Below, piece by piece: positions 1 to 11,400 of a stretch of DNA of 64,000 nucleotides. The DNA is from Cricetomys ansorgei (lineage: Eukaryota > Chordata > Mammalia > Rodentia > Nesomyidae): assembly GCA_026225945.1 (NCBI GenBank), contig JAMJFZ010000818.1:928501-992500 (forward strand). Direction: 5' to 3'. The notes under the pieces were generated by a model. That model ran no database searches, had not been told where the DNA came from, and saw nothing but the letters and a program-made list of their open reading frames with translations. Made by a program: the position numbers and the translations under genes. Numbering within the stretch: position 1 is the stretch's first letter; every line of letters begins with the position of its first letter.

Positions 1-75
1 CTTAGGACACTGAGGCAGGAGGATCATAGGTTCAAGCCGGCCTGGCTACAAAGAAAGACTCCTGTTTAAAAAAAC
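1..75 (+). repeat. B1-type SINE fragment
   Basis: Contains the GAGGCAGGAGGATC and GCCTGGCTAC stretches typical of B1-derived SINEs, then an A-rich tail. It is cut by the window edge. Confidence 0.55.
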
Positions 76-329
76 AAATTTTGGACAAACATTACAATTT
101 AAAGGGAGATTTTCCTGGGCAGGCAGTAGCAGGAGTTCTGCCCACAGTCCCAACAGCAGGTTTTTTTTAATCTGTGGAAATTTTTCAGTTGTGTTTTACA
201 ATGAGCACACATAGATTTGCCAGATTAAAATACATGCACTTTAAAATGGCCCCTAATCCCATGGAAAATTTCAAGAGTCTATTTTATGTGAGATCAAATG
301 ATAATATTTCACTGCATTTTATTTATTTT
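76..329. other. unique intronic sequence
   Basis: AT-rich, with no repeat or exon recognised. By gene order it is Taok3 intron. Confidence 0.5.
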
Positions 330-955
330 AGTGTGCATGTACATGTATGTGTGTGCCTGTGCCAGTGTGCCCACAGTGATCAAATGTGTGTGTGTGTGTG
401 TGTGCATGTGCCACAGTGTGCCTGTGGTGGTCACATGTGTACGTGTGCCACAGTGTGCTCATGGTGATCACATGTTGTGTGCATGTGTATGCCACAGTGT
501 GCCCATGGTGATCACATGTGTGTGTGCGTTGTGTGTGTGCCATAGTGTGCCCATGGTGATCGTGTGTGTGTGTGTGTGTGCATGTGTCACAGTGTGCCCA
601 TGTGAGCACATGTGTGCGTGTGCCACAGTGTGCCCATGGTGAGATCACGTGTGTGTGCGTGTGCCACAGTGTGCCCGTGATGATCATGTGTGTGTGCGCG
701 TGTATGAGTGTGCCACAGTGTGCCCATGATGATCACGTGTGTGGTGGGTGTGCGCGTGTGCCACAGTGTGCCCGTGATGATCATGTGTGTGTGTGCGCGT
801 GTGCCACAGTGTGCTCATGGTGATCACATGTGTGCATGTACCACAGTGTGCCCGTGGTGATCACATGTGTGTGTGCGTTGTGTGTGTGCCATAGTGTGCC
901 CATGGTGATCGGTGTGTGTGTGAGTGTGTGCACTTGTGCCACAGTGTGCCTGCAG
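330..955. repeat. GTG-rich minisatellite (~14 copies, 36-51 bp unit)
   Basis: About 14 imperfect copies of a unit built on GCCACAGTGTGCCCATGGTG, then ATCACATG and a TG run of variable length. Copies begin near 409, 447, 490, 539, 587, 622, 662, 711, 761, 803, 839, 888 and 937. The array abuts the tail end of a reverse RSINE1-type SINE, whose 3' end has the same composition. The long open frames across it are repeat artefacts. Confidence 0.9.
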
Positions 956-1085
956 TGACTGGAAGACAGCCCACAGAAGCCGGTTCTCTCTCCTTCCACC
1001 ACGTGGGTTCTGGGGACCAAATGCAAGTTTTGAGCCTGGGTAGCAAGCCCCATTACCCACCGAGCCCATCTCACCAGCCCGGATG
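956..1085 (-). repeat. RSINE1-type (B2-related) SINE
   Basis: Reverse orientation, with CACGTGGGTTCTGGGGACC, then AAGCCCCATTACCCACCGAG and CCATCTCACCAGCCC, the complement of the tRNA-like head of this family. Confidence 0.75.
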
Positions 1086-1814
1086 ATAATATGTTAAACA
1101 TAAATTACCACCAAGACACATATTTGGTCTTGATAAAGTGTAGCGTGGTGTTTGCCCTTCATCTCATAAAAACACTCATCTCCTCATGGGTGGATAACGG
1201 GCATTTACTGCTTGCTACCTATGTTAACTGACCTTTTTCCATGGCTACCTGTAAATCCTGCCAGCTCAGAAACTGTGAGCACCAGATACAGTGGTTAAAC
1301 GTGAGGCCTGTGACTTGAAGGGACAGTGTCCTGTGAAGGTGACGCATGTTGTGTTTGGGCTTCAGGTCTCAAGCCACATTCCCTTATTTTTAAATTGCTC
1401 GTTAAGTTGATTTGGGAACGTCCACTGTTTTAGTGCAGTGAGATTGGATGTTCACAGACCTATTTCTTGGGCCTGGGAATGTCACTCTGTTAAAGCGAAT
1501 GGTCCAAAAAAAGACAAAAATACCAATAAGCCAGTTACAGTGGCCACGCCGTTCATCCCAGTGCTCAGCAGAGCCAGGGGAGCTCTGTGAGCCCAGGCCA
1601 GCCAGGCCATGTAGCTTGTCTCTAAATAAGCAAATAAACAATAAAATATGAAACAAGTAGACCGCCCTGCCTTCTGCACAGGAAAATGGGCGTGTCCACC
1701 GTTTAGACTGGCAAAAAGACCCATCTTGTTGCGTCTCTAGTAATAGATCGGTGACAGTGACCTGGTACAAAACTGCCCTGCAAATCTAAGACGTCTCTAT
1801 GGAAAGAAGAAACA
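1086..1814. other. intronic sequence with a B1-derived fragment
   Basis: Mostly unique. Around 1525-1650 lies a diverged B1-type stretch (GTGAGCCCAGGCCAGCCAGG, then an AAATAAGCAAATAAAC tail). No exon seen. Confidence 0.5.
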
Positions 1815-1985
1815 GTGGGGCCAGTGAGATGGCTCGGTGGGTAAGAGCGCTTACTGCCAAACCCGGTGCCCTGAGTTCAATCCCTGAGGCCCACATCCTG
1901 TAAGGGGAGAACCGACTCCTGTCTCTGATCTCACACATGTGCTGTAGCATGTGTGCGCATGCACACACATACACACACACACACA
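1815..1985 (+). repeat. RSINE1-type SINE with CA tail
   Basis: GGCCAGTGAGATGGCTCGGT head, GAGTTCAATCCCTGAGGCCC box B region, GAGAACCGACTCCTG and a CACACA tail. Confidence 0.8.
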
Positions 1986-2140
1986 CTATATAAATATATA
2001 TATATTTACATATATAAATATATATATATATACATATATCATTACACATATTACATCACATATATCTACATATACAATTAAATGTATACCAGATAATTAC
2101 ATACATATGTTATATATATAATTACACACATATAGGTATA
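1986..2140. repeat. AT-rich (TA)n low-complexity tract
   Basis: Degenerate TATA and ATACATA repeats directly following the SINE tail. Confidence 0.8.
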
Positions 2141-3185
2141 ATTTTTAAAAAGGAAAAAGGGTAAAGCAGAGACTTACATTATTGATTCTATCTGCTGTCT
2201 TAAGTAAGAAGTTCGGACTTCATCTTTCAGCTAAGTGCTGAAGTGCTATCTTAGCTTTGTTTTCTTGTTTTTGTTTTTGTTTTCCCGTGACAGGTCCCAC
2301 ACTGTACACAGTGTTTTTTAATACATGCCTCCGTAGGTTATTTAATGTGCCAACAACAATAACAGTGATGTCAGATTTTAGCTTTCTGAATGCATTCCAA
2401 TTTCCATATATTTAATGAACACAGGAAACATCAGTGACTTTTAATTTGATAATCAGGAACCTAAACCTAAAATATTCAAAATTGTACTTGTTTGGCTGGA
2501 ATTCTGTTTGGTTTTTCTGTTTCTGTTTTTTTTTTTAAAGGCAAAAGTAGCCCAGGCTGGGTCCAAATTACACTGTAGCCTCAACCTCCAAGTGCAGGGG
2601 TTAGAGATGCACCTCAGCATGCCCGGGGTTCTGGTTTTTATTGCATGTGGGTTTTGCTTTGCTTCAGGATGTGAGCGCTGTGACTCGGGTGCCACTCGCT
2701 GTCTTTGCCTGCCTAATTCTCACCAGAATCATCACCCAGAGCCCAGACCGCCACCTCACGTGTCTCTTATGACGCTGACACGTAAAGGTTCCGTGCCCTC
2801 CTGACCCTGTCGTGTTAAGTAATCTCAGTTCCACATAAGTTGTAGTCTCATTAATAAATTCCTGGTGAGGAGAGGCGGGCCTAGCGGGAACCTCAGCTCC
2901 ACTGCGGGGTCCCAGACCTGTGCCACGCTTTCTTTTCTCTGCGGCTACTTTCCCGGGAAGTATTGCAAAATAATTTAAAATACCCCTTCAAGCATTTTTT
3001 CATAAGTTTCAAGATATATATGTTAAAAGATTTTTTTTTAAATTATTTTGAGGGGAGACACCGTCTCCCACTACACTGCCTATAGTGACCTCAAACTTGC
3101 ACTCTGTCCTACCCCCTTAGTGGTTAAGTGTGTACGTGGGGGGCTTCTAATAGGTGTACACAACCTCACCCAGCTTAAGGAATGC
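2141..3185. other. intronic sequence with old B1-type fragments
   Basis: Reverse B1-derived stretches lie at about 2530-2640 (GCCCAGGCTGGGTCC) and 3040-3130. The rest is unique, without exon signals. Confidence 0.5.
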
Positions 3186-3378
3186 ATTTTTTGTTTATTA
3201 TTATTGCGCATGTGTACACGACAGAGGCGCACCCGCATGCGCATACGCAGAGGTCAGAGGGCAACTTGGTGGGATTGGCTCTCTCCTTCCACCTTTGTAT
3301 GAGTTCTGGGGCTCGAACTCAGGTCATCAGGCTTGCTCAGCAAATGCTTTCCCAGGGAGAGCCATCTTTCTGGTCCAA
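3186..3378 (-). repeat. RSINE1-type SINE
   Basis: Reverse copy with GGTCAGAGGGCAACTTGGTG, GGGGCTCGAACTCAGGTCAT and CCATCTTTCTGGTCC, the complement of this family's tail, box B and head. Confidence 0.8.
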
Positions 3379-3639
3379 AGAATTAATTTTCACCCTCTAG
3401 GGAGGTCTGATCCAGGTTGGCGCAGTCTCGGGAATGCTCTGTCACCCAACCCTGGCCCCCACCGGGCATGGCTACTGGGTGCTTGAAACGTAGCTGCTGT
3501 GACTTAGGATGTTACATTTTAATTCATTTACATTAAAATAGTCACATGTGGCTAGTAACCACTGGCCAGTGCAGCTGTAGACCAACCCCTGAATCTGGTG
3601 ATAGGAACACCAACAACAACAAGTTTATTAAAGAGCTCT

Positions 3640-3777
3640 CAGGGCCTGCAAGATGGCTCAGCAGGTAGAGGAGCCTGCCGCCAAGCTGGAATTCAATCCC
3701 TGGAACCCGCGTGGCGGAAGGAGATGACGGACTCCCAAAAGTTGTCTTCTGACCTCCGTGTGTGTGCCTCGGCACAT

Positions 3778-3812
<35 letters not shown>
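3640..3812 (+). repeat. RSINE1-type SINE with (CA)n
   Basis: Forward copy with GCAAGATGGCTCAGCAGGTA, CTGCCGCCAAGC, TTGTCTTCTGACCTCC and a (CA)n tail at 3780-3812. Confidence 0.85.
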
Positions 3813-5309
3813 ATGCAAATGTGATTTTTCAGATGTAAAGATCTTTTTCATTATTTGAACTTCAGTATGGAAATGGGGAAAAGTCTAAATATAGATGTAA
3901 GAGGAAACATCTCCCTTACATATGAAAACACTTAAAATTTATAAAAGGAAACAGTGCTGTAATGAATTTAATCTTGGATTGTGGCTTTTACATCAAAACC
4001 TGGTTACAATATTTCATTTCCCTCAAAAAAAAAAAAACCCTACTCATTTTGATTTATTTTTAAATTTCAGATAAATAATATAATTTGGCATTTTCTAAAT
4101 CCCTTTGGCCCTTGTTCTGTAATGAAGAAAACGGCAATTATATGTGTTTTTAAAATTCCAGGTACTCCTGGAGAAAACGCAAACAAATGTTTTCCCCTAA
4201 AACTCTGGAGAATAAGGGATTGATTCCTCCTTCCCCATCGGAGGGTGTGCTATTTAAAAATCCCCCACCGCTGAACAGGGTTTTGAGCCACAAAATTGCC
4301 AGAGTATTGTCGGGTGGGGGGAGGTTCTTCCTAATTTCCTACAGGGTGAACGCTTCCAACTGACTGACCAGCTCATCTTGTACGGAGGGGGCTTGGTCCT
4401 CTGAAACATTTTTCCTTTAAAAGTATTTCCAGTTGCATTTAAGGAACATCCATTAACATCCATCCAGGGCACATTATTTATTTATTTCCCCCCCCCACTC
4501 CCCCCACGGGGTATTAGAATGAGATTAATCATCTTTGGCCATCAAGAAAGCACAGGACTCGATTAAATCAGTCAAGGACATTAAACCCCAGCCTCGCTCA
4601 GTCTACTGACATACCGATGCTGAGTTGAGGGACCATTTGTGAAAGTATCATTTGGTTTGGAATTGTACGCCTGTCTCTTTAAATCTAAAAAAAAAAAAAA
4701 AATCCTTTCAGAAGCTGTAGAGAGAAGGTGCTAGAACTGTGTACGATCATGACTGGAAAGCAGGATCCCTCAGTGACTGCCGAATCTTCCCAGCACAAGA
4801 CAGAGAGGCGGCTGGCCACAAGCCTCCCCTGATCCCCCCCACCCCCCCAGAAGAAGGATGACCCCACCGACCAGCTCACAGATCTAATTCAACTGACAAG
4901 GGAATGAGGCGGAGGCTCGCTTTTATGTTAAAAGCCACCAGCATCCTCCCCGCCAGACACGGACATGACATTTCTAAAGGAATTATCTGGTCACCGCGTT
5001 TTAAGCAGACTGTTGTGAGACATCGGTCCGCGCCATCCTCTCTTTTTGCATATATGTAATTCCGGAGGTAAAGGGGGGGAAAAAAAGGCCTGCCAGGGAG
5101 TCAGAAGGCATCCATAGCGATCAGCTGACATTCCTAACTGAAGGCTGCGATGTGTTGCTTATTCATTTTATACCGTGGGAGCTGCGGGGACTAGCAGCGA
5201 GCTGAACTATGCATTTCAAACAGCGGCGCTTGTTCAGAAAGCGGGGTGAGCGAGAGGCAGCCGGCGAGGAGAGAGCGCAGCTGGACTTTCTCTTCATCCA
5301 TTTCTGCAG
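3813..5309. other. unique intronic sequence upstream of Taok3 exon 5310
   Basis: No SINE recognised over 1.5 kb, unlike the rest of the window. It has C-run and A-run low-complexity spots near 4490, 4690 and 4840, and a G+C-rich section at 5170-5290. No upstream Taok3 exon (the stretch expected before residue 399) was found. Confidence 0.6.
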
Positions 5310-5444
5310 GATCATGTATTCGTAAGGGATGAGGCGGGCCACGGCGATCCCAGGCCTGAGCCGCGGCCTACCCAGTCAGTTCAGAGCCAGGCCCTCCACT
5401 ACCGGAACCGGGAGCGCTTTGCCACGATCAAATCCGCGTCTTTG
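5310..5444 (+). CDS. Taok3: Taok3 exon, residues ~399-443 (linker)
   Basis: This 135-bp exon has acceptor TTTCTGCAG and donor GTAAGC. It reads [20 protein letters not shown], then a Gln/Ser stretch, and ends [14 protein letters not shown]. The [14 protein letters not shown] stretch is shared by TAO kinases just before the coiled coil. Both ends are phase 0, and it runs directly into the [10 protein letters not shown] of the next exon. It contains a spurious ATG in another frame at 5314, which is not a start. Confidence 0.94.
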
Positions 5445-8400
5445 GTAAGCTGATACTCCTCTGCCCACCTTTCCTGCCTTCCCCTCCTCCCTGTCTGGCA
5501 GCCTCTGGCCCTCCCTGAGCCTCCCTCGGCTTCATGGATGGGAGGAAAAGGAGCCAGGGATCTTGTCTCCCTCCAAATAATTTTATTCATTTTAAGGGGA
5601 AAAAAAAAAATCTGTTGGCATAGCAACCTGATCTTAGATATTTGTCTATGGCATAGAAAAGAAAAAAAAAAACCTTTGTGTGTCTGTGTATGTGATTGTG
5701 TGTGTGTGTGTGAGTGTGTGTGTGTATGCTATTTATGCAAAATACAAGGTTTTGAGATGAGTTGCTGGCATGACCAATTTTTTTTTTAAAAAGCGATCTA
5801 TGTTTTCATCGAAATAAATAATGCTAAAAATATATTTTTTCAAGGTATGGATTTGTGTGTGTGCGTGTGTGTGTGTGTGTGTGTGTGCATGTGCAGGGCA
5901 CTATGCCTTTCATATAGGTGCATGTGTGTCTCTGTGATGTACACACACACATCAAAAGGTAAAACACGATTTTAAAAAATATATACACACATATATATAT
6001 AACCATATATATATGGTTACCATCTACCATCTGGAATTGTAGAAAAATCAGACACTTGCTTCCCAGGGACAGTCCTCCGGTTCATTCTGGTTCATTCATT
6101 TATTTATTGCAACAGTGTGGCCGAGCTTCCCCCATTTAACCCGTAAAACCGGGAGGGCTTTGTAGGAGAAGCTGGCGGCGGCTGTGGGAGCCGAGGGGCT
6201 GTCCGTCCCTCAGCGTTTTTTACTACTGCAAATGTGATTGCCGGGTGCCCTTGTAGTAGCAAAAGGGGTGTGCGCAGGGAGAGTTAGTTTTCATGCCTCC
6301 TCCCCTCGGCCCCCCCACGCGTGCGCGTGCGCGCTCCAAGAGAGAGAGAGAGAGACACACACACACACACTCTCTCTCTCTCTCCCTCTCTCTCTCCCCT
6401 TCTCTCTCTCCCCTCTCTCTCCATTTCATCCTCAGCATTTGGAACTCACTCTCTCAGCTTTTCCGAATCGCACTTCTCAGCCAGGGAAATTATTGAAATG
6501 TTAGTTGTTTTGCCCAAATGGATGTTAGAGGTCACATGGGCAGGAAGAGAGTTACTGTACCCTGCTTTGGCCCTCACATCCAGAACCCATGATGACATCA
6601 TCCGAGGCCGACCCAGAAATAATCATTTTTTCCTTGTCCTATTTTTCAAACCTGATTTCTACTTTTATACCCCCCCCACCCCCACCCCCAGTTTTTTTAA
6701 AGGCTCCGGTGGTGTTTGTAATGTAAAAGAGATTATGATCTTTGAGAGAGCACATACAAGGGAAATGAGGGTGGAAGCAGCAATCTATTGCCCATGCCTA
6801 TTCCATGTCAGGGGGTGGAGGGGGGGGTCACACAGCTTAACGCAGTCTGCTCATAAAGAGCCCCACTTCCGAGTCCTTTTATGCTGAAGTTTCTTTAATG
6901 GGCAATTTTTCATCTGGAAGGGACACCCCACCGCGTGATGGAGATCTCAAAGTGTCCACTCCGTAGCTGCTAGAGCATCTCGCAAGCACGCCTGTGAATC
7001 CGGTAGAACATGGTGGGCTGTCAATATTTGCCTCCTTGCCACCATGTCTGACAGGAAAACTGTGACTACTCACCACAGGCTCCTGCAGGGCTTGTCCCTT
7101 TAACCCCCACCTGCTCTCGAGGACTGAGCCGTGGGGAGCCCTAGCAGCAGCAGCAGCAGTAGCAGCGCCTGGCTGCAGGGAGGCGGGCCTTCGCCCCAGC
7201 AGTTTCCCCATTGTGGGACAGGTTCTCTGCTTCCCTCAGGCCACACCCTCCTCCTCCCCACGCCATATATTCATGACGCTCTCGCCCTCCCTTCCTTACT
7301 ACAGCCATGCCAGCATAGTCTCATGCTGGCCTCTGAAAAGTCCCATCAGGGCTGCTCAGCTTGGGCTTCAGCCGTGATGACTGTCCTCTCAGTGGCTGAC
7401 AGAGGCTGCTTCCCTGCCGGGCCACTTCAGGCTGTGTGGGCAGAGCCCTTGGAAGCCCCTCTGAATCCTACAGGCTTCAGAGTCACCCCACCTCATCCCC
7501 CCCATCCAGGGAACTGCCGGGATCCATCCCTCCAGTAGACTTGTGATTTGTCAGTACTGAGTTAGAACCCAAGCAGCCCGGGTGGGGTGGGGCGGCGGCT
7601 GGTGCTCCAGGCACGGAAATTGTCTGGTCTGGCGCATTTCTCCACAGGGGATGTCGTGATGGTGTCCTTGGAAGTTCTTCTGAGTATCTGGTCATTTTTG
7701 AGGGAGAAAAGTGAATGAATGAATGGAGGAATGGGTATGGGCATTGGATCGGTTGTGTCTGTGTCCCATTTGGGGCCACCTAACTATTGGTGTGGTTGTT
7801 TTCATGTATATTACCAAGGACTTCAAACCCTGCTCCCTACCACATGGTCTCAAACACTAGACCCAAGGACTGCCCAAGGCTTGACCCTAGAATATTAGAA
7901 AGGAGTGTGTAATTTTAGAAAATGGATCGCGTGTCCAGTTTTTCACCCCGTGGATCCCAGTTGAAGTGAAAAGGACTAAGATGGTGTAAACAGCATTAAA
8001 TGAAGTGTGGGCTTATGGGACAGTGAGGGTCCCATCATCAGTTCATCAAGCCACTGGCCAAACTCACAGTTGATGGCCATCCTAGATTGATGATTGGTTG
8101 ATGTGTGGACCATCCGTTCACTGGTCGGTTTGATTTTGCCCTTTCTCCATGGTCCTCCTTCGGGTGGAGCTGCCGACACGCCGCAGAGAGCTCTGGAGGC
8201 GATCAGCAAAGAGCGGAAAGGTGATGCACGCGTCCACTTTTCTGCTGTGAGCCCCAGAAGTGACGAGAACATTTTTCTCTTGGCTTGCGAACAAACGCCA
8301 ATAGTTTCCACTTCCCAGATGTGTCTCACAAACTCACCTTTCTTTCCCTCACGAACCTAGAGGAGGCCCTGGCCGGACACGGCCTCCTCTCGGTGTAGCC

Positions 8401-11400
8401 CTCTAGGTCGTGTCTCTGAATGAGCTACAGGCTCTCGCTGCTGGGGACACGGTTCTCCGAGCACCTTAGAACAGAGTTCTGGGTTCCACAGTTGTACAGT
8501 GGCTGCCCCAGTGTATGTGAACTGAAGGAAAAGCAGCCTTGAAGGAGCCTTAGAATTTGGCTGCTTCATCAGAACCTCTCATGAACGGCCCTTATTAGCC
8601 TCATGTAGACCTAGGAAGAGAATGTCACAGCACCTGCCTTTCTCTTACCTTCTCTGAGGAAGTGTGGCTTGAGCTGGCCTGTCCCCTAGAGAAAAGCAGT
8701 TTATATCAGTCTTCAGGCTTGGCGCTCCCACTCCTTGCCCCTTTAGGCAGGCCCGCCCCGCGTCTTACTGCTGGCAAACAGAATACCTAGCGTTTGCATT
8801 CTGCTACTGACCCATGAGAGCGATTCTGGCTGTCTTGGCGTTTGATGTCACTTCTTAAAACGTTGTGATGTTCTGGGTCCCTGGCAGTTTCCGTAGTAGA
8901 TGGTGATATAAAGCTCATGAAGGTCGTGGGTGTCTACCAGATGGCTCATTTGTTGCCTCCTAAAGGAATGCTCGGTGGGAAGTAACAGTCCGGCTGCACG
9001 AGCGACTTTGTGACAGACCCCACATCAGGGAGAGAGCGTGAGAAGAAAACTTAGTTTGAGATCGTCAGAAAAGCATGGAAGAAAAACCTGTCGCTCTGTC
9101 TCTGTAGTGTAGATTCTATTACTTGTCCTTACCAGATTGAGGAGTAAAACTCATAAAAGAAAGGATCTGCAATTGGAATTTCTGAAGCTGCAGTCTAACT
9201 CTGGAGCTCCCTGTGTGACACCTGAATGAATGTGGTCCATAAGAAGAAAAATGTTACTACCTCAGCAGTGAGGGCTCCTGGGTCACCTCTCAGAAGCCCA
9301 GTTTGAAAACATCTCCTTCAGGATAGTGCACTCAGAGAACAAGTTATGGATACGTTGTAAATCCCAGGGCTGGGTTGACTCAGTCAGTGAAGTTCAGATT
9401 CCCAGCACCCATAGCCAGCCAGGACTGTGTCCATCCATAGTCCTCATCCTCGGAGTAGGGGCGGGTCAGGAGTAGGAACGGGCAGATCCCTGGAACTCAT
9501 AGGCCAGCCAGCCTAGCTAAATTAATGAGTCCATCCTTCCAGAATAAGGTGGAGGGCATTGAGAATAATACCTTGTGTTGACCTGTGGCCTCCATACACA
9601 TGTGCACACCCACATGAACATGTACATACCACACACATACACACGCACACATGCATGAAGACTGCGTGCTTCTTTCCATTACCTGCCTTCTCAACTCACT
9701 AAGATCGTTGCCGATACCAGTTTCATTCACCTGTGCTGTCAGTCACTATGCCCCACCCACATGGCCACTCAGTCAGTAAACACACGTTAGATGGATGAGT
9801 GAATGAATGAGGTCTCAGAAGCCACTGCCACTCAAGGATTTGGACTGGGAAGTGTGCATTTTAGTTGGCTGTAGGAGTGCACGCCTGTGAAACCCCCACA
9901 TGGGAAGCAAAGCCAGGAACTCAAGTTCAGAGCCAGCCTGGGCTACATAATGAGATCCTAGCTCCCTCGTCTTTAAAAACAATGAGAAAAGTGCGTGTGT
10001 CCGTTGTTGTGGTTTTTCGTGTGTGATACAGCAGAAAACTTCCGGTGTCACTCATGACCATTGGCGGACAACCTAAAACAGGTTTCCCTCGGGTGTTCTG
10101 AAGGGTGCCGTGTCAGGTCTCTGCAGCCAGCGTAAGCTCCCCGGATTCTCCCTGAGATCTTGCTGGCGGTTCGCTGCTGCTCAGCGCTGAGATGGCCGCT
10201 TCCACCACACGCACGGCTTTGCTCCTTAGGAAGAATGGATCCTGTCCGTGGGCTTTGACCACTTGAGAGCCTGTTGACAGTTCAGTGCCTGTCAGCCTTC
10301 ATGCTCGCCCGTTGTAGGTGCGTTCCGGACTGTAGGTCAAACAGTTTGCTTCAGGATCAGATCTTCCTGGGATTGGGCAGGGTAGTGCTGAGCAACTTCC
10401 TTTGAAAGGTGTTGCAGGCCTCCTGTCTGTGGCTCATTCGCTGTTGCTTATTTAGTGTGCTGTTATTACACACCGTATTCCAAGTATGTGAGGGGCAGTA
10501 ACGCTGACTCAGACATTGTGTGGGCTAAGGGTGCAGCTCAGTGACAGAGCACGTGCTGGAGGGTGGGACACAGTGGGAAATATACACTCAATCCTTCTTC
10601 AGTGTGCGTGTTGGAGGGCGTGGTGTGTAGCAGCCAGGACCTCATCCATGCTAGGCGTGTGTTCTCTCGTATTTCTCTTTAAAGCCTACAAGCCGGCAAT
10701 GCATAATCGCACTGTTAAATGTGCTCTCTCACCAGTGCTGGCACACGCCTTTGATCCCAGCAGAGGCAGAGGCAGGCAGATCTCTGCCAGTTCCAGGCCA
10801 GCCTGGTCTGCAGAGAAAGTTCGAGGACAGCCAGAGTTACAACAGAGAAACCCTGTCTTTAAAAAGGAAGGAAGGAAGGGAGGGAGGAAGGGAGGAAGGA
10901 AGGAAGGAAGTCCTTTCCCTCCTATCCACTTGTTAGGACCTAGACCTGTGGCATGGTAGCCGAAGTGAGGGTGGGAAGGCATTTCTCTGGGGCTGGCAGG
11001 AGGAATTTGTGTTCCCTTGAGTCAGAGGCCCCTCGGCCCTTTGACACATGCCACCTTATTCAGTCCACCATACTGCGGAAAATGGGGCTCGTCCTCCCCT
11101 GCCTAGAGAGGCATCAAAAGGCTTCAAGAGGTCAAGTCTTTGCCCAAGGTCAGAGGTATACTCAGGACAGGATGGGTGTTTTTGCCAGGCTACCTGTAGG
11201 CGTGGCGCCATGCCTCTGCCTATGTTTGGTCACCACATCCCTGTCGTTTCTTTGCTCAATTTGTGATTCAGACTTAATCATTCTCTCCAGCTTTGACTTT
11301 TTTTGGGGGGAGGAGTAATTCCTTTGGTATCTTTAGAACAGAAATGATCAGTATCTCTCTGCCTTGGTGAATTCCCAGTCAGTTAATTAACGGTAGGCCC

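Noticed and set aside
328..1101. Several His/Thr- or Cys/Val-rich open frames on both strands
   Set aside because: They are readings of the GTG-rich minisatellite.
5209..5325. ATG at 5209 as an alternative Taok3 start
   Set aside because: It is out of frame with the exon at 5310 and stops within it.
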